Positions 1 through 6,242 of a stretch of 7,084 bases of DNA are shown here, in pieces. Location: positions 1 through 7,084 of the forward strand of contig JALSHN010000005.1 in NCBI GenBank assembly GCA_026982215.1, given 5' to 3'. Within the stretch, counting starts at the first letter, position 1. Each line of letters starts with the position of its first letter. The position numbers were made by a program, and so were the translations under genes. The notes beneath the pieces were generated by a model. The model did no database searches. It worked only from the letters and a program-made list of their open reading frames with translations, and was not told where the DNA came from. This DNA is from Gammaproteobacteria bacterium. GTDB taxonomy: Bacteria; Pseudomonadota; Gammaproteobacteria; S012-40.

Positions 1-209
1 TCCGGCACCAGGCGGTTCAGCCAGCGCTCCAGATCATGGCGGGCGGAGGGATCGGCGTTTTCCTGGATGAGCAGACTGGCGGAGGTGTGTTGCACGAACA
101 GGGTGCACAGGCCTTCTTCACCCCCCCAGGCCCGCACCACCTCGCTCACCTGGGCAGTGATTTCGTGCAGCCCTCGACCGGGCACCCACACCTCCAGGCG
201 TTCGATCAT
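1..209 (-). CDS. yjbQ: YjbQ/UPF0047 family protein (secondary thiamine-phosphate synthase type), 3' end outside window
   Basis: Only the first 69 codons are visible; the left edge cuts the gene, and the family is usually about 130-140 residues. The family signature is clear: a strand ending FVQHTSASLLIQENADP (residues 38-54, with conserved His41, Glu50 and Asn51), followed by a DLERWLNRLVP helix. The family folds as a small beta-rich trimer. The E. coli member can replace thiamine-phosphate synthase when overproduced, but its physiological role is not settled, so the enzyme name is an annotation by family. The ATG at 209-207 overlaps the upstream gene's TGA (ATGA, four shared bases). A GGAGG about 12 bases upstream is rather far for a ribosome site, so translational coupling to the upstream gene is likely. 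The protein has no signal peptide and should be cytosolic. The family call is confident from the visible half; intactness of the rest cannot be judged. Confidence 0.9.
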   Translation of the reverse strand, partial: MIERLEVWVPGRGLHEITAQVSEVVRAWGGEEGLCTLFVQHTSASLLIQENADPSARHDLERWLNRLVP

Positions 210-700
210 CGCTGAGCACCCACCTCCGGCCCCGGGGGCAGCCGATAGGGATTCTCGCCCTGGCGCCAACTGAGCCGCACCAGGCCTCGGTCCACCGTCT
301 CCGCGGCCCGGGGGTCACCGCCGCCGGTGTACTTGGCCTCGTATTCGATCACCACCCCATCTTCCTCCACCGAGTGGAGGCGGAATTCGGTGTAGGCGTT
401 GCGGCTCGGCCGCCCCCAGAAGACCTCTTGGGGAGCGAGGACGAAGTCGTCCACCCAGAAATCACCCGTGGGATCTTTCACCCGGCCAAGGGTGCCGTCG
501 GAGACAAAATGCACCTTCTCGCCGCCTTCCACCGGTTCGATGGTGTAGAGGTGGGCGCTGAGCATGCGCTGGTCGAACTCCATCTCCTTGCCCAGGTCGG
601 TGATGTGCAGCAAGGGAATGAAGGCAAGCACGAACACTGCGCTGAGAATGAGTAGGCTCGCGGCACCGGGAAGCAGGATGCGCCAAGGGGGGAGTTTCAT
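206..700 (-). CDS. Hypothetical single-pass membrane-anchored protein, 164 aa
   Basis: I do not recognise this family. The N-terminus (MKLPPWR) is followed by one hydrophobic segment at about residues 8-31, with no lipobox and no convincing signal-peptidase site, so a membrane anchor with the rest in the periplasm is the simplest topology. Residues 35-128 read as alternating beta strands (LYTIEPVE, EKVHFVSDG, FWVDDFVLAP, AYTEFRLHSVEEDGVVIEYEAKY), suggesting a small beta-rich domain. The tail (about 145-164) is rich in Pro and Gly. The ATG at 700 has GAGG six bases upstream, which supports this start. The gene follows the ankyrin lipoprotein after 60 bases and overlaps yjbQ by four bases, so it is probably co-transcribed with both. 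Coding status is supported by the ribosome site, the membrane segment and the stop/start overlap. The function is unknown. Confidence 0.8.
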   Translation of the reverse strand: MKLPPWRILLPGAASLLILSAVFVLAFIPLLHITDLGKEMEFDQRMLSAHLYTIEPVEGGEKVHFVSDGTLGRVKDPTGDFWVDDFVLAPQEVFWGRPSRNAYTEFRLHSVEEDGVVIEYEAKYTGGGDPRAAETVDRGLVRLSWRQGENPYRLPPGPEVGAQR

Positions 701-760
701 GGATCACCTCGAGATGGTCTGGCTCGCGCTGTTTTAGCTTGGAACGCCCGGCTGACGGCG

Positions 761-1507
761 TCAACCTCGGGGACGGCGGTGGTGGCGCAGCAGTTTCAAC
801 AGTTCCTCGTTGCCTTGCTGGCGGGCCACCATCAGAGCATCGTGGCCACCGTCGTCCTTCAGGGTGGGGTCGGCGCCGTGTTTCAACAGCAAGGCCACGG
901 TGGAGGGATGCTCGAAGGCCACCGCCGCCATCAACGGGGTTCGTCCGGCCTTGCCGCGCGCGTTTACCGCAGCCCCGTTTTCCAGCAGGGCGGCGACGAT
1001 GTCGTCATGGCCGAGCCCGGCGGCGATGAGCAAGGACTCGTCCAGGGCCTGTTGCGACGGCGGCTGGGGATGCTGCAACAACAGGCGCACCACGTCGGTA
1101 CGCCCGAACAGCGCGGCATGTTCCAGGGCGCTGACGCCGTAGGCGTTGGTGCGGGCCACGGCGGCACCGTGCTCCAGCAGCAGGCGCACCACCTCGGCAT
1201 GGCCGCCGCCGGCGGCCACCATCAGGGCGGTCATGCCGTCTTGGTCCTGGGCGTCCACTGCCACACCACGCTCCAGCAGCAAGGCCACCACCGGGGCATT
1301 ACCGTTGGCCGCGGCGAGCATCAATGGGGTGCGCCCCTTGGAACCGGGTTGATGGGGATCGGCGCCCTGATTGAGCATGCGTTCCACCAGGGCGGCATCA
1401 CCCTTGGCAACGGCCTTCTCCAGTTGGGAATAACGCTCGCCGCCACAGGCGCTGAGGAACAGGGCGGCGAGGAGCAAAGCGGCGACAGACACGAATCGCT
1501 GTGACAT
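761..1507 (-). CDS. Ankyrin-repeat lipoprotein, 248 aa
   Basis: A predicted lipoprotein: hydrophobic signal peptide (residues 5-20) ending in lipobox LSAC, with Cys21 as the lipidated residue. Gly at +2, rather than Asp, suggests sorting to the outer membrane. The remainder is almost wholly ankyrin repeats with about a 33-residue period: a degenerate cap at 27-57 (KAVAKGDAALVERMLNQGAD), then units near 58-90, 91-123, 124-150, 155-187, 188-220 and a C-terminal cap at 221-244. The hallmarks (G-TPLM-AA--G----V-LLLE-GA) are well kept; the junction near 147-157 (HPQPPSQQALD) is irregular. Ankyrin solenoids bind proteins and have no catalysis of their own, so a scaffolding or partner-binding role in the periplasm is likely; the partner is unknown. 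The ATG at 1507 has GGAG five bases upstream. A 72-base leader with a GC-rich inverted repeat and a TATAAT box separates it from the diguanylate cyclase gene. Confidence 0.93.
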   Translation of the reverse strand: MSQRFVSVAALLLAALFLSACGGERYSQLEKAVAKGDAALVERMLNQGADPHQPGSKGRTPLMLAAANGNAPVVALLLERGVAVDAQDQDGMTALMVAAGGGHAEVVRLLLEHGAAVARTNAYGVSALEHAALFGRTDVVRLLLQHPQPPSQQALDESLLIAAGLGHDDIVAALLENGAAVNARGKAGRTPLMAAVAFEHPSTVALLLKHGADPTLKDDGGHDALMVARQQGNEELLKLLRHHRRPRG

Positions 1508-1531
1508 GGGGACTCCGATACGACTGGAAGG

Positions 1532-1549
1532 GCCCGCCGGGCGGCGGGC
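1532..1549. repeat. Perfect 8-bp GC-only inverted repeat in the leader of the ankyrin gene
   Basis: GCCCGCCG (1532-1539) and CGGCGGGC (1542-1549) are perfect reverse complements separated by two bases, so a very stable hairpin can form in RNA, probably with a slightly opened loop. On the minus strand it is followed by CCCTTCC, not a T-run, so it is not a standard intrinsic terminator. It lies 16 bases upstream of the GGAG ribosome site of the ankyrin gene. It may attenuate, stabilise a processed 3' end, or simply reflect GC-rich composition. Confidence 0.5.
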
Positions 1550-1560
1550 GGCGCCGTGCC

Positions 1561-1566
1561 ATTATA
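1561..1566 (-). promoter_or_regulatory. Candidate -10 box (TATAAT) for the ankyrin-lipoprotein gene
   Basis: The minus strand reads TATAAT at 1566-1561, an exact match to the sigma-70 -10 consensus and an unusually AT-rich spot in this GC-rich window. A start would fall near 1554, placing the GC-rich inverted repeat at the very 5' end of the mRNA. No good -35 is visible: the appropriate position (about 1584-1589) lies in a run of C on the minus strand, and there is no TGn extended -10. It is therefore a weak candidate for an internal promoter. Confidence 0.3.
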
Positions 1567-1579
1567 AGCCGTAGCGGGC

Positions 1580-2734
1580 TCAGGGGGGGGAGGGGTCGGT
1601 GCCGAGGGCCTGATACTCCACCCGATCACGGCCGTTGCCTTTGGCGCGGTAGACACAGGCATCGGCCAGTTCCACCAGTTGCCGTCCCAGACGTTCGTCA
1701 TCGCCGGGTACCCCCCCGGGGTGGAGGGTGGCAACACCGATGGAGACGGTGACCCCCAGCGATTCGCCCTGGGCCCCCAGAAAGCGCTGGGCGGCCACCC
1801 GTCGCCGCACCCGTTCGGCGATCTCGCGTGCCTCGTCTTCACCGGCCTCCAGTAACAGGGCGGCGAATTCCTCGCCGCCGTAGCGGGCCAGAACGTCACT
1901 GGTGCGCAGGCATTCGCGGATCAGGCCGGCCACTTGGTGGAGCACCTGGTCACCCACGTGGTGACCGTGGCGGTCGTTGACTCGTTTGAAGTGGTCCACG
2001 TCGATGAACAGGCACGACAGGGGACGGGTGGCACGGCGTGCTTGGGCCACGGCCTCCACCAGCCGTTGATCGAAAAAACGGCGGTTGTTGACGCCGGTGA
2101 GGACATCGGTGAGCCCCACCCGCTTGAGGCGTTCGTGGTTGGTGACGTTCTCCAGACAGACGGCGGTGAACAGCGCCAGGCGTTCGAGGAAGTCGGTACC
2201 CACTCCCGGCTGGTAGCGGCTGGCCTGGGCGCTGCCGAGGTTGAGGCTGCCGATGATGCGCCCACGCCGCACCAAGGGCAGCAGGGCCACGCTGGCGGGG
2301 GGGTGGGGACCGGGGAAGAAGACCCGGTGACGTTCATCGTCGAAGGCCCCCAGCCGGGGTTGCAGCCGCGCTCCGTAGACGGTGTCCATCTCGGCGGGGT
2401 CTTCACTGAAGATCAGTTCGGGGCGCGGCTCCAGAAGCTCGCCTTCGTCTTCGAGGATACGACGCAGTTCGTATTCCGGATCGATGAGGTAGAGGGTCAC
2501 CCGCTCCAGGTCCTTGCTGGCGCGGTATTCCTCCACCACCAAGCGGATCAGTTCGGACAGGCCGGTGCAGGCGATCATCCGCAGTTCGAAGGCTTGATGG
2601 CGGCGAAGTTTTTCTTCGTTCTGACGCGCCTGGGCCAGCAGCACGTTGAGACGACGCCGCAAGGCGTGGATCTCCCGCAGCAGATCGGGATCCACTGGGG
2701 GAGGCTGGGTGCTCTGACGGCGAAACGGCGACAA
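1580..2734 (-). CDS. Diguanylate cyclase with N-terminal DUF484/GAF-like sensor domain, 384 aa
   Basis: Predicted to make cyclic di-GMP from two GTP. No signal peptide or membrane segment is seen, so it is cytosolic. Residues 16-50 form a probable coiled coil. Residues 50-200 resemble the DUF484/GAF fold, with IIGSLNLGSAQASRYQPGVGTDFLERL (160-186) close to the family's characteristic stretch. The GGDEF domain spans about 205-375: LTDVLTGVNNRRF (208-220), FIDVDHFKRVND (243-254), the active-site loop GGEEF (286-290), SIGVA (331-335) and YRAKGNGRDRV (362-372). The metal and active-site acidic residues are present, and an RxxD inhibitory site (RTSD, 277-280) lies exactly five residues before GGEEF, so it should be active and subject to product inhibition. 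The start is TTG, supported by GGAGG five bases upstream; no ATG or GTG exists in frame after the preceding gene's stop. The sensed signal is unknown. It ends in PSPP coded by a C-rich tract with eight C just before TGA. Confidence 0.93.
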   Translation of the reverse strand: MSPFRRQSTQPPPVDPDLLREIHALRRRLNVLLAQARQNEEKLRRHQAFELRMIACTGLSELIRLVVEEYRASKDLERVTLYLIDPEYELRRILEDEGELLEPRPELIFSEDPAEMDTVYGARLQPRLGAFDDERHRVFFPGPHPPASVALLPLVRRGRIIGSLNLGSAQASRYQPGVGTDFLERLALFTAVCLENVTNHERLKRVGLTDVLTGVNNRRFFDQRLVEAVAQARRATRPLSCLFIDVDHFKRVNDRHGHHVGDQVLHQVAGLIRECLRTSDVLARYGGEEFAALLLEAGEDEAREIAERVRRRVAAQRFLGAQGESLGVTVSIGVATLHPGGVPGDDERLGRQLVELADACVYRAKGNGRDRVEYQALGTDPSPP

Positions 2735-2739
2735 CGGGG

Positions 2740-2745
2740 CCTCCG
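2740..2745 (-). promoter_or_regulatory. Shine-Dalgarno site fixing the TTG start of the diguanylate cyclase
   Basis: The minus strand carries CGGAGG here, five bases before the TTG at 2734-2732. The in-frame TGA of the upstream propeller gene (2791-2789) lies 18 codons before it, with no ATG, GTG or other TTG between. This site therefore decides the start. Confidence 0.75.
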
Positions 2746-2788
2746 GAGTGAACGACTCGCCACCCCGCTTTGCGAAGGCCGTGCCAAT

Positions 2789-5704
2789 TCATTGAGCCGC
2801 CGGGGGCGCCCGCCCGGGGAAGTCCCCCGATTCCAGGATGCGTTGCAGGTCTTCGAGGGTGAATTTCTTTTTCTTGGGCGCCGGCGGCAGACCCACTTCG
2901 AACACGTTGGCGATGCGGTGTACTCCCTCGGGGGTGGTGACGATCAGGTCGTAACCGCCCATGGGCAGACCGGCAGGAATCTGGATCTCGATCCGCCCCG
3001 GACCGCTGCGCCGCACCGGGATGGGGGGGAGGCGCTCTCCACCCAGCAGGACGGCGTTTCCCCCCGCCAGCAGGGCCTCGGCGTTCACCACCAGAGCGCC
3101 CAACGACCGGCTGGCGGGGTAATATCGCACCACCTGGGGGCGGACGGGATCGAACAGGTCGAGCTCGATCACCCCGGCACCCACGGCGAGGAAGGCGCGG
3201 CCTTCGTGGAGGCGCAGGGCGTTGATCGGCTCATCGCTGTGCCAAGTGGCGAGCCGCCGCCCGCTGTGGTCGTGGAGCCACAGTTCACCGCCGCCGGCGA
3301 GCAGCAGACGCTCATCGTCCAGCGCCAGGTGACGTGCCTCGCCCTCGTTGAGCCGGGGCTCGGGGGGGCAGGAATCCGTCATTTTTTTGACCTCACACGA
3401 CCACAGCCGCCCGGCACCGTCCAACAGCCACAGCCATCCGCCGTGCAGCGCCAGCTGTCGGTATACCCCCAGCCGGCTGTGGAGCAGACGCGGCCGGCGG
3501 GGATCGCCGAGGTCGATGCGCGACCAACCATCCCGCCCCCAGACCCAAGCGTCCCGCCCCCGGAGCACCACACCGCGGGCATGGTGGGGCAGATCGAGGC
3601 GAGCGAGCCAGACGGGGGCCAGGGGTTGCTGCAGGTCGAACAGGGCCAGGCCGCCGTCACCCGCAGCGACGACGGCCAGGGCGCGCTCAGGATCGGCGGC
3701 CACCCCCCAGGCCTGGCCGTCCAGCTCGGCGCCGCCGCCCCAGACGGGGTTGAGGGGGTTTTTGACGTCGTAGACCTGCAGGCCGCCACTGCCGGAGGCG
3801 GTGAGGGCGTAACCGCCGGGGTAGAAGGCCAGGTCGTGGATGCGGCCACGACCCTGGTAGCGCCCCACCAAGCGGGGACGGCGCGGTTGCGAGAAATCGA
3901 TGGCCTGGATGCCACCCCACCAGTCCAGGGCGTAGACGACCTCACCACTGGGGAGTACTCCCCAGGCGGCACCGCGGGTGTCGTAACGCCCCAGTGGCCG
4001 GGGATGGCGGGGATCCGTGAGTTCGAAGACCCAGACACCGGATTCCCAGTCGGCCAGATAGAGCCGCTCACCCACCCGGGCCAGGCCGCGGGCGTTGCCG
4101 GGGGTGGGGAGGTGGGCGATGGGGCGCGGCCGGCGGGGATCGGCGAGGTCGAGGACCTTGAGACCGGCATCGAAGCAGGCCACGTACAACAGGCCCCGGT
4201 AGAGCAGCAGATCCTCGGCCCGGCACAGGTCTTCCAGGGCGGACACCGGCCGCGGCTCGCCGGGATCCCTCACCTCCAGCACCAGCAGGCCGTGATCGTC
4301 GTCGGCCACGTAGAGCAGATGATCTCGCCCCAGCCGCACCGCCCAGGCCTTGCCCGGGGTGTCGTAGCTGCCCACCAGACGGGGGGCCTCGGGTTCGCTG
4401 ATGTCGATGAGGTGGACACCGCCGCGATGAGCAGCGAGATAGAGCAGCCCGCCGGAGCCGCGCTCGAAGGTGTAGGCCAGCCCGGGCAGGGGCAGTTCGG
4501 CCACGAGACGGGGGTGGCGGGGATCGCGGACATCGGCCACCTGCAGGCCACGATCGTCGTCGGCGATGAAAGCGTAGCCGTCCTCCACCCACACACCCTT
4601 GGTGGAACCGGGCGTGCGCAGATTGCCCACCAGACGGGGGACATGGGGCAGGCGGATGTCGTAGATGTGCAGGCCGGAGAACCAGTCGGCGACGTACATC
4701 AGATCACCGACGATGCGCCCCCGGCGGCTGCCGCCGAGATTGATGCCCAGCGCGGAGATGGCCGGTGGGGTCTCGGCGCTGAAATCCACCCGCTGAACGT
4801 GGCGCGTACCCACGGCCCAGGCCTCGCCGCGACGCCAGATCAGTCCCTGGATGGTCTCGCCCACATGGACCGCCGACAGCGGGCGGGGGGTGTCGGGGCG
4901 GGAGACGTCCAGCAGGTGGAGGGTCCCGCGCTGGTCGGCGGCCAGCACACGCTCGCCGGCGGCCGCCAGGGCGGTGAGTCCGCCCAGTTTGTTCTGGCTC
5001 CCCAGCCAGTGAGCCGCACCGCGCTCATCGAGGTGGTAGAGGCTATAGCCGCCGCCGTGGTCCGCCAGGTGCAGCCGCTCACCGGTCACCGCCAGGTCCT
5101 GGATGGGGCCGTTGACCCGCAGACGAGTCCGAGGCTCCAGCCGTTGGCCCGCAAGGATGTGGACCTCGCCGTCACGCAGTACCACGCAGCCATCGGCCCA
5201 GGGGGCCAGGCGCTCCAGCGGGCCTTCCAGGCGCCGTTGGCCGAGCAGCCGGGGCTCGGCCTCGAGGGCGACCCAGGCCAGCCGGCCGTGATCGTCGACC
5301 AGGCAGGCACGGTCGCCGCCAGCGCGGGCGACCCGGGGGGTGAAGGGCAAGCGCAACTGGCCGCGGGGTCCGGTGAGCCATTGCCCTTGCAAGCGATGGC
5401 CTGCGCCCAGAGGACGGTGTGCGCCGTCTTCCCGCCAGCGGCCTTCCCACCAGCGCCACAGCCGGTGTCCGTCCCACAACCAGGGACCGGTATCATCCAC
5501 GCCCCAGTCCCGGGGGGTGGCCGGCAGTGGCAGGGGTTGGCGCAGGTAGGGGCCACCGGGGACGATGCGCAGCCGCCCCTGAGAGGGGAGGTCTGCCACT
5601 GCCACTTCGAGGGTGCGTGCCTGATGCGGCGGGACGACGGGCTGGCCTTGGGCTGCGGCGGCGAACGCCATCGCCACCAACAGGGGCAGGAGGTGTCGCT
5701 TCAT
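2789..5704 (-). CDS. Exported LVIVD-repeat beta-propeller protein with TIG-like C-terminal domain, 971 aa
   Basis: A large secreted or periplasmic protein. The ATG at 5704 is chosen over one at 5848 because it begins a classic signal peptide (MKRHLLPLLVAMAFAAAAQG) and lies 16 bases after the preceding stop; the longer form would overlap the lipoprotein gene by over 120 bases and bury the signal. A modest AGAG lies five bases upstream. Residues 50-120 are Trp/Arg-rich and unassigned. From about 170 to 890 the protein is a chain of beta-propeller blades: degenerate at 200-332, then ten regular LVIVD-like units of 39-44 residues at 333-753 (pattern LYVAD--GL-V-DV-DP--PRLVG), then degenerate again. 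Residues about 893-937 (RIEIQIPAGLPMGGYDLIVTTPEGVHRIANVFEV) resemble an IPT/TIG immunoglobulin-like domain. The tail has KKKK (944-947) and a short helix. It probably binds proteins or ligands as a surface scaffold; no catalytic motif is seen. The upstream lipoprotein is a candidate partner. Confidence 0.88.
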   Translation of the reverse strand: MKRHLLPLLVAMAFAAAAQGQPVVPPHQARTLEVAVADLPSQGRLRIVPGGPYLRQPLPLPATPRDWGVDDTGPWLWDGHRLWRWWEGRWREDGAHRPLGAGHRLQGQWLTGPRGQLRLPFTPRVARAGGDRACLVDDHGRLAWVALEAEPRLLGQRRLEGPLERLAPWADGCVVLRDGEVHILAGQRLEPRTRLRVNGPIQDLAVTGERLHLADHGGGYSLYHLDERGAAHWLGSQNKLGGLTALAAAGERVLAADQRGTLHLLDVSRPDTPRPLSAVHVGETIQGLIWRRGEAWAVGTRHVQRVDFSAETPPAISALGINLGGSRRGRIVGDLMYVADWFSGLHIYDIRLPHVPRLVGNLRTPGSTKGVWVEDGYAFIADDDRGLQVADVRDPRHPRLVAELPLPGLAYTFERGSGGLLYLAAHRGGVHLIDISEPEAPRLVGSYDTPGKAWAVRLGRDHLLYVADDDHGLLVLEVRDPGEPRPVSALEDLCRAEDLLLYRGLLYVACFDAGLKVLDLADPRRPRPIAHLPTPGNARGLARVGERLYLADWESGVWVFELTDPRHPRPLGRYDTRGAAWGVLPSGEVVYALDWWGGIQAIDFSQPRRPRLVGRYQGRGRIHDLAFYPGGYALTASGSGGLQVYDVKNPLNPVWGGGAELDGQAWGVAADPERALAVVAAGDGGLALFDLQQPLAPVWLARLDLPHHARGVVLRGRDAWVWGRDGWSRIDLGDPRRPRLLHSRLGVYRQLALHGGWLWLLDGAGRLWSCEVKKMTDSCPPEPRLNEGEARHLALDDERLLLAGGGELWLHDHSGRRLATWHSDEPINALRLHEGRAFLAVGAGVIELDLFDPVRPQVVRYYPASRSLGALVVNAEALLAGGNAVLLGGERLPPIPVRRSGPGRIEIQIPAGLPMGGYDLIVTTPEGVHRIANVFEVGLPPAPKKKKFTLEDLQRILESGDFPGRAPPAAQ
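3446..4708 (-). repeat. Ten tandem LVIVD-type repeat units within the propeller gene
   Basis: Codons 333-753 encode ten consecutive units with a period near 42 residues (about 126 bases). Each unit runs strand-turn-strand as (L/A)YVAD--GL-V-D(V/L)-DP--PR(L/P)(V/I)(G/A), followed by a variable linker such as TPG-A-GV. The DPR(R/H)PR turn recurs with high similarity at the DNA level too: GGCGGGGATC-type stretches (plus strand) recur near 3497, 4012, 4132 and 4514. Unit boundaries here are my own reading and could shift by a few residues. Confidence 0.75.
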
Positions 5705-5720
5705 CGGGGCTCTGTCTGTT

Positions 5721-6227
5721 TCAGCGGATGGGCTGGGCGCGTGCCGCCTCGCCAGCGGGGCGCAGTCCTTGTTCGCGCACCAGCCAGCGTGCCTGGGCGG
5801 CGGTGATGCGTTCGGGTACGAAGTAGACGCCGCGGAACTCTTGATCATCCAGGCGGACGCGCAGATAGTAGGTCTGTCCGGCGGCGAAATGGAAATTGCG
5901 CGCCCGCCAGACCTCCACCGGATCGGGGTCGGCGGTCATGTAACTCAGGTTGCGCACTTCGATCTCATGCTCGCCGGGCTGGAGACGCAGACGGACGTAT
6001 TCGGCCTCGGCCAGATCGAGGAGGTATTGTTTGTCGATGAGGATCCGTACCGGGTCGTCAGCCACACCGTGGCTACGCGAGGCCCGGGGACGGATGAGAT
6101 AGACCACTGCCGCGGGCTCGTCGCCCTGGGCCAGCACTGGGGCCTCGGGGGTGACGATACGGGAACTCACGCAGCCGACGAGCAGGCTTGCCAGAAGCAG
6201 GAGGGCGAGGGTGCGCACGCTGTTCAT
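5721..6227 (-). CDS. DUF2846-like lipoprotein, 168 aa
   Basis: The N-terminus MNSVRTLALLLLASLLVGC is a lipoprotein signal with lipobox LVGC and lipidated Cys19. Val at +2 suggests the outer membrane. Residues 38-92 (AAVVYLIRPRAS, then PVRILIDKQYLLDL, then YVRLRLQPGEHEIEVR) match the layout I associate with DUF2846: a strand, an insert, a small 'ligand name' strand and a PGEH turn. A further beta hairpin (FHFAAGQTYYLRVRL, 112-126) follows. The last 30 residues look helical, with Arg/Ala-rich ends. The domain's role is unknown. The ATG at 6227 follows AAGGAAGG ending three bases upstream, a good ribosome site. The gene begins 15 bases after the aldo-keto reductase stop and ends 16 bases before the propeller gene, so co-transcription with both is likely. 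The lipoprotein call is firm; the DUF2846 assignment is from memory of the pattern and moderate. Confidence 0.85.
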   Translation of the reverse strand: MNSVRTLALLLLASLLVGCVSSRIVTPEAPVLAQGDEPAAVVYLIRPRASRSHGVADDPVRILIDKQYLLDLAEAEYVRLRLQPGEHEIEVRNLSYMTADPDPVEVWRARNFHFAAGQTYYLRVRLDDQEFRGVYFVPERITAAQARWLVREQGLRPAGEAARAQPIR

Positions 6228-6242
6228 GGGCCTTCCTTGGAT

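Noticed and set aside
701..763. Possible terminator after the ankyrin gene (GACGCC...GGCGTT around its stop)
   Set aside because: The stem is only about five pairs plus a G-T, with an eight-base loop, and no T-run follows on the minus strand.
779..1504. A 241-codon plus-strand open frame opposite the ankyrin gene
   Set aside because: Same codon-aligned mirror effect; its His/Gln/Gly-rich repeats are the reverse-complement image of the ankyrin repeats.
2403..2792. A minus-strand 129-codon frame starting with an ATG that overlaps the propeller stop
   Set aside because: It is out of frame with the DUF484-like domain encoded by the same bases, and its Ser/Arg/Pro-rich product has no recognisable feature.
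3446..4708. Possible CRISPR-like or intergenic repeat array suggested by recurring GGCGGGGATC stretches
   Set aside because: The repeats are in frame, have a 126-base period matching LVIVD protein units, and lack identical repeats with unique spacers; they are coding repeats.
1934..5806. A 1290-codon plus-strand open frame running opposite both the cyclase and the propeller genes
   Set aside because: Its codons align exactly with those of the two minus-strand genes, so a stop could appear only where those genes use TTA, CTA or TCA. These codons are avoided at this GC content, which fully explains the open frame. The translation has no domain, signal peptide or ribosome site, while the minus strand encodes recognisable families.
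5705..5848. N-terminal extension of the propeller gene from an ATG at 5848
   Set aside because: It would overlap the lipoprotein gene by over 120 bases, has low-complexity Pro/Ser/Ala-rich sequence, and would place the clear signal peptide 48 residues inside the protein.
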